Below, one piece after another: positions 13,944-22,763 of a stretch of 64,000 bases of DNA. A program made the translations under genes and the position numbers. Position 1 is the stretch's first letter; each line of letters starts with the position of its first letter. The stretch comes from Liquidambar formosana. Lineage: Eukaryota > Streptophyta > Magnoliopsida > Saxifragales > Altingiaceae. Location of the stretch: contig CM077824.1 in assembly GCA_039720395.1 (NCBI GenBank), positions 20,297,046 to 20,361,045 on the forward strand, written 5' to 3'. A model generated the notes under the pieces. It saw nothing but the letters and a program-made list of their open reading frames with translations. It was not told the origin of the DNA and searched no databases.

Positions 13944-16900
13944 GTGATCCCATCAGCACGTGCTGATGTAAGTTACATCAGCACTATGCATTGGGGGTTG
14001 TACCCTTTGCATTGATTCAATTCCCCTCACATCTCACTAATGCATAAGGTACAACTCTCAATGCAGGTTTTGATATAAGTTATATCAGCACGTGCTTACC
14101 TGATCATCATCCTATATATATATATATATAAGGAAGAAAGAAAAAAACACGCAAACACATAAACACACGCACTCTCTAGTTAAAATTTCGAAGTACATCA
14201 TTCTTCAAAACAGCCAAAATTTCTTTCCAACTATCTTTTCCCAAACCATCATCGACCTATAATGGTCAGAATTGACATAAATATATTTAATTAAATACAA
14301 ATAAAGGTCCCAAATTATCCCTCCTTAATGTAACTGGGCATTACAAGAATTTACTTTAAATAAGTAAAATGACTACAATATTCTAAACTTATCTTTATAG
14401 ACGACACATTGACCAAATGTCATTATCCATTCTTGCCTCAGATTTTAATAGGCAACATGATTGAAAATCATTGATATTGAACAAAATAATTTAGCTAAGT
14501 TAGGGCAATGCAAGAATCTTTTAAAAGTTGACATATAAACAATCGAAAGATAATGTGAGAGCCGGTTTTGTAAGGTTGTGAGATATAGTAAAACATAGGA
14601 AAAAAAGAAAAGAAAACTCACCATATTATGCTTCTGGAGGTAACCCAAGAATCGCTCCCACTCCATCTGTTCATGAGCATTCTGACAAGCAGGGTGCAGG
14701 AAAAAACGTCGTAATTCCCAAAGATAACGGATTTCCATTTTTCGAGCGTACTTAAGTATATTCCAATCTGAAGGCCTGTAAAATATTTTATTGTCAGCAG
14801 GTTCAGATATAATTAAATAAACATTTAATTGATACCACCTTATTGATGCCCAATCACAAGACTGAGGTCAATATTCAATTTCCAGAAGGGTACAAAACAA
14901 GAACCACAGAGAGAAAGGAAAAAACCTAAAGTGTAGTAAGCTGCATCCTTCTCGCAATGGTGTCATACTATTTCATACACTTTACGATAAATTAATGCAA
15001 TGATTAATCAACACGTGAGGAAGACATCACAACATACATGAATTTTCACTCCTTGAATACACTTGATCCATAGAACTGTAGTTGATTGATTATTCAAATA
15101 AGTGAAGGTAACTAAGATGCTACTTAATAATTAACATTTATAGGAGCATCAACTTAAAAGCATCTTGATAAAAATATATATATGCATATGCATATATTTA
15201 AGTAAGGAATTGTAGTAAAACAAAAAGGATGCAGCCCATATACATACATTAGACATATACAAGCACTCACCAACAAAACTATCTAAGGCTTAGGGAATAG
15301 ACAAAATGAACAAAAGAGGAACCCAACCCACTTATTTGGTTATGGTTCCAACAAAAAATTTTCTTACCAAAAATGGACTTTAAATCAAGGAAAGAGACTT
15401 CCTCATCATAAAAAATTTACCTATTCCTCTCTTTCCATATAGACCAAAAGAGGGCATGTAGAATCATATTCCAATCATATTTATTCTCCTTACCACCTGC
15501 TATTTAACCCACCAACCCAAGAGCAAGCCATGAGCAGTAGAACTGTAGAAGGTAACAGCCACTGAACCCCAAAAAAGTGGAAGACAAAAACCCACAAATT
15601 CCAAGCCAGATGACAATGAAAAAAAAAATGGTGATCAACTGACTCCGCCTGTTCCTTATGCATAATGCATCTAAAGTATCTTGATATTAGTATGCCACAT
15701 CAGTACAAGAACAAATAACTAATCAACACACATGTGAATGAAAATAAACATGATAGGTGCATCAACAGATGAGAATCTTTATATTAGTAAGCTACAGAAG
15801 TACAGTCATACAAAAACTTACAATCACCCTACAGATGAATATAGCAATTGATATTTGATATTAAATAATCCATATTGGTCAAACCAGACCATACCCTGCC
15901 TTGTGCCACATAAGATGGATCTAGCATTACAACCTTGACCACAACAATGCTGTCAATAAAATGCCTCTAGAGTACTCCATGTACTCCAGAAATGGTAAGA
16001 AGGGAGCTGCTTATCTCAGCCTAACATGAGTACACCGAAAAATAAATAAAACTGGATCTAAGATTTGAGATTGTGCTAGCACATATATTACCCAGATAAA
16101 GATTGCAGAATCTAATACACACACATAAGAGATGAAAACTGAACCAAAAAAAAAAAAAAAAAAAAAAAGAAGAACAGAGAAACATTTCAGAGTAATTCCC
16201 CAAAAAACAGTGTCATAATAAGCAGACATAATAATCATGGGAAGTATGCATACATTTCACTGGGTGGATTAATGCATTGTGTCCGGCAAATTAATTTTTG
16301 ATCTTTCATCAGCATAACAAAGTGATTAAAACCATCTACAAAAGTCAGGGGTTAGCACTTAGCATTAAAATAGAGATTCATAGAAATAAAAAAATTTCCA
16401 AGTTAAATTGCTATAATCTGCATAACAAAGATACTCCTAGTCTTTCCTTCTTTGTCATGCAAATGCCCCATATCAGCATTAGAAAAGACACTTGCATCTG
16501 TATATTATCACATTTCAATTTTCGGATGTATTATGTCAGACACGTTATAGTGTGTAAGACCTTTATACCATTGTCTATGTCTTTACTGTTAACTTTTTAT
16601 ATTTAAACGATGTGGGATGTGAGACTTCCCAACACTCCCCCTCACGTGCAGGCCTAATGAGACAATAACGGGCCTGTCACATGGACGACAACAACAACCT
16701 TACAAACGAAATAAGCCCAACAACAACAATAACGGACTCATACATGAAACAGCCCAAGAACAATAGCTCTGATACCATGTTAACTTTTTATATTTAAACG
16801 ATGTGGGATGTGAGACTTCCCAACATTTACAATAGATTGCAAAAAACTAATAGTGATATCTTTTTCAATACGTTGTGCCACTATGTGAGCATCCAGAAGG

Positions 16901-19103
16901 GGAAAGGGCAAAAAAAGGTAACAATACTCACATTCTCTTGGTAACTCACTAAAGTTCAACAGAGAACCTCCCATTTTCAAACCTAATAAAATGAATAAGA
17001 AACTAAGCATAAAAACACTAAAAATAAACCAGAAGACAAAAGGAATCCCAGCACAGTAAAACCACAAATGAAGATAGATCACCATAAGAATTCCTTAAAA
17101 TGGCATGCAACAACTATTAACAATACCAAAAGTCTAATCTAAAGTGCCCCACACAAGCACACAATTCATTTGCTAAGAGTTCTGATCGCCAAAGTTGCCA
17201 ACTCTTGAGACTTGAAATCACAAAAGTGAGGATTCCGAAGAATACAGATCAATGCAATTTAGGTGTACATGGGGTTTCAAATGTAACTTTCAAAGAATTC
17301 CAACTTCTTTAGGTTTTTTTATTTTATTTTCAAAAAATGATACAAAGCATGTTTCACATGAAGAGGGAAAACTGTGTTTATTTGAAACACTCTTTGTACT
17401 TGAATTAGAATAATCCAAACAATGTTCAGTAAGCTGGTCAAAGCAGTCGTTATAAATTAGATAATCAATATTATTACTCACTAGGGAGAAAGTTTTACAC
17501 TTAAAGTTCCTTAGTAAAGTGTTAAGTTTCCAATCCAAAAGCCTAAGCTATTAGGTGGATCTGTGGAAGGCGCAAACAGGTTCATGAAACCATATCAAGC
17601 TCAATATTTAGAAGATGTGGGATGTAGGACTTCTCAACACTCCCCTCACGTGCAGGCCTAGCAAGACAAGAATGGTCATGTCACGTGGACAGCAAAGACA
17701 AGCTCACAAACAAAATAGGCCCAAGAATGACAAGCTCTGAAACCATTTTTTGGGGAGATAGGGGAGTCCATAATCCAACAAAACAAAACCAATATACAAG
17801 TTTGAAACTCATACCCACCTAAAAGGCTTAAGCCCATAGGTGCTGAGCACATTTCTAGTATAATAAGCCATTCTCTTCCTCTAATTATTCCGATGTAGGA
17901 TAACCCACACGTGAACCTCAACAAATCTCCACCTTCATGTGTAAACCACACCAGGTTCGATTTCCCCTTGAGTTTCATCCAATACTTTCTACAAGCATTG
18001 CACCTAATTACTGGTCTTCATGAGTCACTGCATTCCTTTGCATCATGAGCTTGCGTCTAGTAGCCCACGTCTTATTGGCTCCCTTGAGGGTCCAATGGTT
18101 AACCGCTTCACAATTTGCAAAGCAAAGTGGCCCTTGACTTATTCTGTTCACAGAACACCATGTCATTATTGAGAAGACCATCCCAGTAGTTCATCGACCA
18201 CCATGAAACTGGCCTCCGACCGAGATAAAATAAAATTCTTATGCCTTTATATAAGCTACAACTTGAAACCCTAAAAACCAAAAATGGAAAGTACTATAAA
18301 AATGGAAATAAATATTATAAAAATAAAGAAAAAAAATAAACTAGACCCTAAAATAAATAAACTAAACCCAACGGCCCCACCTAAAATAAGTCTAAAACGT
18401 GCGTGACACGTAGGTCCTCTCTTGGAGCCCATCCTGATCCTCATCATTTCCCTAAGGAGAGTTAATCATGGTTCAAAGTCTGGGTCTCGGTCCGCGTCAC
18501 GTTTCGGTCTCGGTCATCCTGGTCTCGTCCAATCCGTCGCATCTCAGGCAAGATGTAACTTTATGCATGAAATAATGTTCGAAAAAATTCAAAAAAATCA
18601 TAGAAAATTTTTTAAAAATATGATGATTACATTAGAACCATCAAATAAACAAAGTAATAAACTTTAGGCATATAATATTGTCAAAAACATAAAAATGAGT
18701 GCTAGCGTGCTTCTATAACATGAAAGAATACGATCTTTAAGTTTAGATATCAAATATAATATAAAGAATATAAATAAACATCACATATCAATGATGAGTA
18801 AATAATATCATATATGTTTCCCATCCACACGCGTCTGACATATCATAGATTCAAATGTATTCATGCATTTTTCGTATTTTTTTATTTTTTTTATAAATAA
18901 CAGAAAATTCAACATTAAAAAAAAAAAAAATTATGCAAAAATATTTTTTTCCAAATAATTTTGCAAAAAAATTATGCATATATATTCCCCAATTAGTTAC
19001 GTATGACATATCTTAAATCCATATACATTCATGCATTTTTTGTATTTGTTAATTTTTTTTTTTTTATAAATAAAGAAAATTCAAAGTATATATATATATA
19101 TAC

Positions 19104-19142
<39 letters not shown>

Positions 19143-22100
19143 GATAGATAGATAGATAGATACACGGTTATGTTTCCATCTGCACATGTTGATATAACTT
19201 ATATCAACACCATGCATTGGAGGTTGTACCCTTTGCATTGGTCCAATATACCTCATATCCCACTAATGTACAACTCCCGATGCGGATGTTGACATAAGTT
19301 ATACCAGCACGTGCTTACTTGATCATCATTCTATATATATATATAGAAGTTCATGATTTTTTTTCAAAAAAATGTGTAGGTCCAAAAGTTCATGATCATT
19401 AAAAAAAATGGGGGAAAAAAAAAAAAAACAAAAACCAATACACGATAAATATCAATAATAAGAAGAAAAAAACAAAGCATCAATAATAAGAAAAAAGAAA
19501 CCAAAGAAAAAAAAAAAGCCAAAACTAAAACCAAATGGGCTGGCCACTTAAGTGGTTCTTGAAGAGTCGAACCACTCAAGCGAGTTTTACCCAAAAAGAA
19601 AAAAAAGCACTCAGCGAGAAAGAAACAGAGGGTGAGACAGAGTAAGTGCTCCCAGCGAGTGATGGTCGACGAGCAGCGACAGTCGACGAGCAGCGACAGC
19701 CGACGAACAGCGACGGTCGACGAGCAGCGATGGTCAACAAGAAGGATGTCGCTACTGCCCACCAGAGAAAAGAGCACCAGATCTGGATTCGAGAACCTCA
19801 AGCAACTCCCGAAGCCATGAAGTGATGATTACAAACCCAATTCACCCTCGAATGCCTTGACCCTCACCAAATCTCTTTGTCTTTGTCTGAGAAGTGGGAA
19901 GCTATTGTGAAAGTGGGAAACTACTGCAAATTGGTATGAGAAATCTCAAACGGTTTAGACGAGATATCGTTCGAAAATCACCAAGAAGCCGATATCTCGA
20001 CCTTCTCGTCCCGATTCGTTCGAGATCCCGTGTTGACCTGGCAAGATCTCAGGCGAGATGATTAAGACTTCGAACCTTGGAGTTAATAAATAAACTAAAC
20101 CCTAGGACCCCACCTAAAATGAGTCTGAAACTGTGTGTGCGACGTGGGTCCTCTCCTGAAAACCACCCTGATCCTCATCATTTCCCTTTAGCTGAAAAGA
20201 ACTCTCCTCCTAAGAGGTACAACAATGATACTCCTCAAGAAGATTAGGATCAAGATGACAAAAATCATCCTTGGTAATCCACGTATCCTTAGTATCTAGG
20301 AAATCTTTCCAACAAACTTAATAATTTTGATAGCCTCCTCTGTGAAAAATAACAGTATGATCCTTAAGTACATATGGCGTCTGATTGGTGCTCTTAACTA
20401 GTGGGCATGGATGAATTGGCACTCGTGCTGCAACGAGAGAAGAAGTAGATCCACCTGTAGAAATACCAGACAATATGGGAGGCTCAAAGGTGCCTTGGTA
20501 AGGAAACAAGTCCTCTGCATTGACAACATGACTAATGTTCATATAAGATGGCAAGTCAAGTAAATATGCATTAGGTCCATCGTACGAATTATAAGAAAAG
20601 CTCCAATGGCTCAGGAATACAACTTCTTGAAGGAGTGTTTAGGGTAACGCTCAAGACGTACACTAACTATAATACAATCCCATTCATTGAAGTCTTGTTT
20701 CCAACGGTGGACAGTAGTAGCAAGTTATAATTCTCATTACTTAAGGCAATTTTACGACATATATCAGCATGAAGATCATAGATAGGTTGGGTAAATGAAT
20801 TAGCACAGACTGAGGGGCAAAAATTAGTAGGCAAAGGCATAAGGTCAATGGGTCGGCGAGGGGAGAGGCCATGAATAATCTGAAAAGGACTTATACCAGT
20901 AGTTTGATTGACCAAACCATTATAAGAAAATTCCTTATGGGACAGGATATGAAGGCGTCTCCAGGTGGCTTGGTGGGTGGCTAGAGGAATTTCTAGACTT
21001 TGAATTTCTATCCTTCTCTAAAGGGTTGGCTGGTTTCAACATGATAGATTTCCCGTTATGCTTAAAGACAAACATTTTCCCTCCCATAATTGGTCACATC
21101 TGAGTCGTATAGCCAAGGGCAACCAAGTAAGACATAAGCCACATCCATTGGCAAAAAATCACACCAAATCTTATCTGAATAATCACCCATCTAGATGGGA
21201 ACTAAACATCCCTCTAAGACTGGCAAAGAAGACTTATCTATCCAAGCTACCCTATATGGTTGACGGTGTGGTTCACGTCTAAGTTTCATCCTAGTAACAC
21301 CAGCCTTAGAGACCACATTCATTGTATTACCTCCATCTATCACAACCTTGCAAACTTGATCCCCACATTTGATAAAACATATGAAAAATGCTATTGCATT
21401 TCCAGTCATTCTCCCTTAAAGAAGTTGACAAGATGCACCACATAAAATTGAGGTGGGATTTTATCTTTTTTGAAAGTGAACAAAACGATTTTTTTTCAAA
21501 CTTTGAAATTGTGCTGCTCATTTATGCATTTTAGAGTGCTGGAACATACCTATGGCAACTTTGGCATCTCACACAACCAATCCTATAATATCGCACAAAA
21601 CCTTAGAATCCTAGGTTTAACGGCATCACGGCTAATCAATTTATGCCAAAATACTTCACCTAATAAACATGATTGTAGACCTGACTTCCAATATATGTAA
21701 ATATATAAAGTTATGATGGCGAAAACGATGTTGAGAACCCTCTTTACAAAAATGACTTCAAAACCAGAGAAACACTACCAGAAAAAAATGACCGATTTGT
21801 TTCTTCCTCTACGTCAAATTCCAAACCATCACAATGGGCAAACAAGTAGACAGTGTATCAACTGTTAAGTACATGAAGTAGCATCCTTATTGGGTGGTTG
21901 TCTTGAATTCTACCCAGATTGTTGATAAACCGTTTGCAACTTGATGCAACCTGAAAAATGAGCAACGTATGGGGTATGTTTTTTAACCCGGTTCGTTGTT
22001 TATGTTGTAACCTGCATATATAAGGGTTTTCTTTTTAGAGTTGTCACGCCAGAGAAAACAACCAATTTTGAGAGAGCCACCATTGGGTGTAAAGCAGAAC

Positions 22101-22703
22101 TAGGGTTTGTGAGTTTTGCTTTGTAATCTCCTACCTAGTAAATTGATCGTTGCTGCCCATGGACGTAGGCATCTTGCTGAACCATGTAAATTTCATCTAA
22201 ACAAATAATTGCAAACACATTGACATATAGAAATTTCTTTGCTAGTTGTAGAAAATAACAAACGAAAAACACGAAAATGTTAACAGCCATGTCAGCATGT
22301 CTTCATCGACTCCCTAAACAATAGCACAATAAATCACTCTTGAAACAAGAGTGAGTCAGTCAGCACCCACAGGAGGTTGCGAAAACAACAAACTTCAATA
22401 CTAAACCCTCTTGGACTAAGAAAAACAAAAATTGCTATAAATAGAAACCCAAACCGAGTCAATTAATGAACTCAAAATGCAAAACAACAACTTGAGAGCA
22501 CGGTCTTCAAAGAGCCTGAGATGATCAATAAAGTTTCCAGAAAACGAACGAAGATCACGAATACGAAATGTTTCTTCCTTCCAGTGTTAAACCAAACGCA
22601 AACCCAAGAAACAGGTAAAGAAACCCCAAGAAAATGGAAAAGGTACCACATGTGGAAACATAACCCAGCAGTGCGTAGAAAAATTAGTTCTTTGTGTGTG
22701 CGT

Positions 22704-22744
<41 letters not shown>

Positions 22745-22763
22745 AAGATTTACCAGAAGTCAT
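1105..22763 (-). CDS. MORC-family GHKL ATPase gene (3' part outside window)
   Basis: Eleven exons on the minus strand join with matching phases and GT-AG borders for 533 codons: 22763-22754, 16982-16932, 14767-14622, 6990-6888, 6757-6683, 6428-6074, 5870-5687, 2073-1972, 1851-1522, 1445-1362 and 1263-1105. The product has the GHKL ATP-binding motifs ELVDNSRDAKAT, DDGHGM and GRFGIGFK, followed by the MORC S5-like region ending NCGIFLYWHGRLIE. Plant MORC proteins are nuclear ATPases that dimerise on ATP binding and act in chromatin compaction, transposon silencing and disease resistance; that role is family knowledge. No stop is reached, so the C-terminal part (usually a coiled coil) lies left of base 1. 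An N-terminal region of about 120 residues precedes the ATPase and is not one I recognise from MORC proteins. Introns are long and full of transposons. The paralogue cannot be assigned. The first two exons are tentative. Confidence 0.85.
1362..1445 (-). CDS. MORC gene, exon 10 (YLEFIFLEPRMKIY)
   Basis: An 84-base exon encoding the conserved short helix and strand of MORC proteins, starting PLDYSL and ending in MKIYVQHSL. Confidence 0.9.
1522..1851 (-). CDS. MORC gene, exon 9: second half of ATPase and start of S5 fold
   Basis: A 330-base exon carrying GTGTQIHIWNLDEWG, the MORC equivalent of the GT motif region, and a Ser/Gly-rich segment before RSRPGQITQK. It is in frame with the exons on either side. 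Confidence 0.9.
1972..2073 (-). CDS. MORC gene, exon 8
   Basis: A 102-base, 34-codon exon in phase 0 on both sides. It encodes TGAMRLGRDALVLTQT, the conserved MORC segment after the G2 box. Confidence 0.9.
2325..2874 (+). mobile_element. TRIM concatemer: three LTRs, two internal regions
   Basis: Three direct LTRs (2325-2438, 2544-2656, 2762-2874; 113-114 bp) start TGTTGG. Two of them are followed at once by the primer binding site TGGTATCAGAGC (2439-2450 and 2657-2668), which fits the 3' end of plant initiator tRNA-Met. The internal regions are about 105 bp, have no coding capacity, and end in a purine tract (AGGGGGAG at 2754-2761) just before the next LTR. The flanks are agaac (2320-2324) and cgaac (2875-2879), a 5-bp target duplication with one change. 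It lies in a MORC intron, antisense to the gene. Confidence 0.85.
2880..4430. other. MORC intron, unassigned
   Basis: AT-rich intron with no recognised element. An AAAAT simple repeat is at 3567-3593. Confidence 0.4.
4424..4474. repeat. Poly-A followed by GAA microsatellite
   Basis: About 28 A residues run into GAA repeats. This could be the tail of an old retroposon, but no body could be recognised upstream. Confidence 0.8.
4540..5290 (+). mobile_element. L1-type LINE, 3' fragment (zf-RVT domain to tail)
   Basis: The translation, broken by stops and frameshifts, matches the end of the 50.3-53.6 kb LINE in this window: a RRKWLPCSSGV segment, then the LFLHC zinc-finger end of the reverse transcriptase ORF, then a 3'UTR ending CTATTAATAAAATTTTGCTG before a short A-rich tail. 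It is 5' truncated and dead, and lies antisense in a MORC intron. Confidence 0.75.
5291..5480 (+). mobile_element. Second copy of the same LINE 3' tail
   Basis: This segment repeats the last ~180 bp of the preceding LINE with a few changes (AGTTTAGTGGGGTTCC through AATAAAATTTTGTTG) and ends in its own A-rich tract. It is either a tandem duplication or a second, strongly truncated insertion at the first one's tail. Confidence 0.75.
5687..5870 (-). CDS. MORC gene, exon 7: ATP-lid motifs
   Basis: A 184-base exon with the G1 box DDGHGM, the MORC signature SFGHKQ, and the G2 motif GRFGIGFK. All are nucleotide-contacting motifs of GHKL ATPases. No key residue is missing. Confidence 0.93.
6074..6428 (-). 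CDS. MORC gene, exon 6: start of GHKL ATPase domain
   Basis: A 355-base exon. Its first part is Ser/His-rich and probably disordered. Its last third is the conserved start of the MORC ATPase (NYVRADPSYLKTLGQAHSGW) running into the N-box ELVDNSRDAKAT, whose Asn chelates Mg2+ in GHKL ATPases. The split codon at its 3' end is completed by the 5870 exon. Confidence 0.92.
6683..6757 (-). CDS. MORC gene, exon 5 (basic linker)
   Basis: A 75-base exon encoding a Lys-rich then Pro-rich linker (ESKKQKAKTQWTGPPPTVG). It could contribute to nuclear localisation. The borders are an AG acceptor and a GTAAGT donor, and the phases match both neighbours. Confidence 0.8.
6888..6990 (-). CDS. MORC gene, exon 4 (LELYELYILPPDE region)
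   Basis: The exon is 103 bases with an acceptor at TTCGAAG and a GTAAAT donor. It encodes VAIAKLELYELYILPPDE and continues to an AYWNKK motif. The pattern of a short hydrophobic strand followed by a LYILPP turn loosely recalls SPOC-like folds, but this is only a resemblance. Confidence 0.75.
7398..7808 (+). mobile_element. Copia-type solo LTR with target duplication
   Basis: A 411-bp sequence starts TGTTAGG and ends CCTAACA, flanked by a perfect 5-bp duplication tatta (7393-7397 and 7809-7813). Inside are a TATA-like box region and the segment AACTCTGTGGACATAGGC, often seen in plant copia LTRs. No internal domain is attached. It lies in MORC intron 4 of this model. Confidence 0.85.
7814..9338. 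other. MORC intron, unassigned
   Basis: AT-rich, with no exon or element recognised. The short frame at 8207-8425 shows no conserved motif. Confidence 0.4.
9340..9455 (-). mobile_element. Au-like SINE fragment
   Basis: On the minus strand it reads GTTCGAGTC (B box), then a CAAAAATGG..GTAAGGCTGCCTAC block, then CCCTGC..GGGAGCCTTGTGCA, the order typical of the plant Au SINE body. The part 5' of the B box is missing. The tail side is T/A-rich. Confidence 0.7.
9659..9879 (-). mobile_element. tRNA-derived SINE with 20-bp target duplication
   Basis: On the minus strand it has an A-box-like TAGCCCAATTGG and a B-box-like GATTCAATTCC about 40 bases further on, a G-rich body with a 15-G run, and ends in about 16 A residues (T run at 9659-9674 on the plus strand). 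It is flanked by TTGGTCTRCCCAATTGAATT at 9639-9658 and 9880-9899 (19/20 identical), the duplication expected of LINE-mobilised SINEs. Confidence 0.85.
9900..11222. other. MORC intron, unassigned
   Basis: No exon or known repeat was recognised in this AT-rich stretch. Confidence 0.4.
11228..13135 (-). mobile_element. TRIM concatemer: four LTRs, one split by a LINE
   Basis: LTRs lie at 11228-11340, 11443-11554, 11661-11813 and 11925-13135 (the last interrupted). Primer binding sites lie beside them at 11431-11442, 11649-11660 and 11913-11924. The whole array is flanked by a perfect 5-bp duplication tatgg (11223-11227 and 13136-13140), so it entered, or grew from, a single insertion. The third LTR carries an internal duplication of about 40 bp. 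The fourth measures 112 bp once the LINE and one copy of its target duplication are discounted. There is no coding capacity. Confidence 0.9.
11993..13077 (-). mobile_element. 5'-truncated L1-type LINE inside a TRIM LTR
   Basis: The minus strand encodes the zf-RVT end of a plant LINE reverse-transcriptase ORF (FWEDVWVGERPLYALFPRLY, then IWKANVPLKVKILAWFV, then VIWIERNARIF), interrupted by stops. The 3' end is an A tail (T run on the plus strand from 11992). Flanks are a perfect 14-bp duplication ATGTGAAGACATGT at 11979-11992 and 13078-13091. Only about the last 1.1 kb of the element was copied. Confidence 0.92.
13280..13632. mobile_element. hAT-like non-autonomous element, degenerate
   Basis: The segment is full of GAGCTCG/CAAGCTCG words and has related ends (AAGGCTGGACGACGAG and a reverse-complement GTTAGATGTGTAAACAAG). 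It resembles the better preserved copy at 60055-60871. The target duplication is not clear. Confidence 0.5.
13794..13938. repeat. TA microsatellites
   Basis: TA runs at about 13794-13811 and 13897-13938. The second borders the MITE that follows. Confidence 0.9.
13939..14112. mobile_element. MITE inserted in a TA microsatellite, copy 1
   Basis: A 174-bp sequence with imperfect inverted ends (ATCAGCACGTGCTGATGTAA against the complement of TATCAGCACGTGCTTACC). It sits between TA runs on both sides and matches the element at 19162-19331. TA-targeting MITEs such as the rice Micron family behave this way; the assignment is by analogy. Confidence 0.7.
14622..14767 (-). CDS. MORC gene, exon of unrecognised N-terminal region
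   Basis: This 146-base exon ends in phase 0 at a GTGAGT donor. It encodes an aromatic- and charge-rich stretch including FFLHPACQNAHEQMEWERF, and joins seamlessly to the 6990 exon. An alternative acceptor eight bases upstream (start at 14775) is possible but would need another upstream exon of different phase. Confidence 0.65.
15330..15680 (-). mobile_element. LINE fragment, zf-RVT region
   Basis: In the minus strand the broken reading includes CIMHKEQAESVDHHFF, the cysteine/histidine end of a plant LINE ORF2. It is heavily decayed, with no clear ends. The rest of this intron (14131-14621 and 14768-16586) shows no recognised element. Confidence 0.6.
16587..16825 (-). mobile_element. TRIM mini-derivative with 48-bp LTRs
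   Basis: Two identical 48-bp LTRs (16587-16634 and 16778-16825) start and end TG..CA and flank 143 bp of internal sequence. On the minus strand the right LTR is followed by TGGTATCAGAGC, the same primer binding site as the full family, and the left LTR is preceded by the purine tract GAGGGGGAG. Perfect 5-bp duplication tttac at 16582-16586 and 16826-16830. The LTRs equal the ends of the 112-bp LTR with the middle lost. It lies in a MORC intron, in the sense orientation. Confidence 0.92.
16932..16982 (-). CDS. MORC gene, putative exon 2
   Basis: A 51-base open segment lies between an acceptor (TTTATTAG) and a strong GTGAGT donor. It reads LKMGGSLLNFSELPRE and joins in phase to exon 1 and to exon 3 if the 14767 acceptor is used. 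There is no recognised motif. An RNA read across the junction would decide it. Confidence 0.45.
17520..17745 (-). mobile_element. TRIM, one LTR plus internal region
   Basis: An LTR at 17520-17639 is followed (plus-strand order) by the internal region up to the primer binding site at 17734-17745 (GCTCTGAAACCA, one base off). The second LTR expected at 17746 is absent and replaced by unrelated sequence, so the element is truncated. The LTR has a small insertion compared with relatives. Confidence 0.8.
17746..18245. other. Unassigned LTR-element-like sequence
   Basis: It contains a block reading, on the minus strand, TGTTGAGGTTCACGTGTGG, suggesting the start of another LTR. No partner LTR, primer site or protein domain was found. 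Confidence 0.35.
18467..20079. mobile_element. hAT-like non-autonomous element
   Basis: The ends are inverted: CATGGTTCAAAGTC at the left and the complement of CAAGGTTCGAAGTC at the right (12/14). They are flanked by a perfect 8-bp duplication gagttaat (18459-18466 and 20080-20087), the length made by hAT transposases. Near both ends are stretches rich in TCTCG/CGAGA. No transposase reading frame is visible. A younger MITE is nested inside (19162-19331). Confidence 0.8.
19162..19331. mobile_element. MITE inserted in a TA microsatellite, copy 2
   Basis: A 170-bp relative of 13939-14112, sharing the core GGTTGTACCCTTTGCATTG and the inverted ends. It is flanked on the left by TA/GATA repeats (19088-19161) and on the right by a TA run (19332-19345). 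Confidence 0.7.
20318..21430 (-). mobile_element. Ty3/gypsy polyprotein remnant, internally deleted
   Basis: On the minus strand the upstream part (21409-21191) matches the retropepsin-like segment of plant gypsy polyproteins (VCKVVIDGGNTMNVVS, then PYRVAWIDKSSLPV). The downstream part (20915-20318) matches the integrase C-terminal region (NQTTGISPFQIIHGLSPRRP) and the linker to the end (VNAEDLFPYQGTFEP). Reverse transcriptase, RNase H and the integrase core are missing between them. Stops and frameshifts are present, and no LTRs were recognised. It lies in MORC intron 1. Confidence 0.8.
21863..22200 (+). mobile_element. Probable copia LTR fragment
   Basis: It starts TGTTAAGTACATG and contains a TATATAAGGG box and a segment (GCTGCCCATGGACGTAGGC) resembling the one in the 7398-7808 solo LTR. 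The right border and target duplication could not be fixed. Nothing is recognised from here to 22700. Confidence 0.45.
22706..22742. repeat. GT microsatellite
   Basis: About 18 GT units. On the minus strand it lies just downstream of the putative first MORC exon, at the start of its intron. Confidence 0.95.
22754..22763 (-). CDS. MORC gene, putative first coding exon (ATG)
   Basis: Reading the minus strand, ATGACTTCTG is followed directly by a GTAAAT donor. Its phase (one base over) fits the next proposed exon. The start is tentative: the exon encodes only three full codons, and the choice rests on donor quality, phase, and the fact that no other upstream exon with an ATG was found. The sequence from 22764 to about 22960 would be 5'UTR and promoter. 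Confidence 0.4.

Larger units (their letters stand above)
18355..20190. repeat. Direct repeat of ~110 bp flanking a hAT-like insertion
   Basis: Similar segments at about 18355-18460 and 20085-20189 (AATAAACTAAACCC through CATCATTTCCCT) are separated by the element at 18467-20079. Before that insertion they would have been adjacent as a tandem duplication. Confidence 0.7.

Noticed and set aside
13652..13947. Tyr/Ile-rich frames on both strands
   Set aside because: Translation of TA microsatellites.
17746..18245. A further complete LTR element
   Set aside because: Only one LTR-like start was seen; no partner LTR, primer site or duplication could be located.
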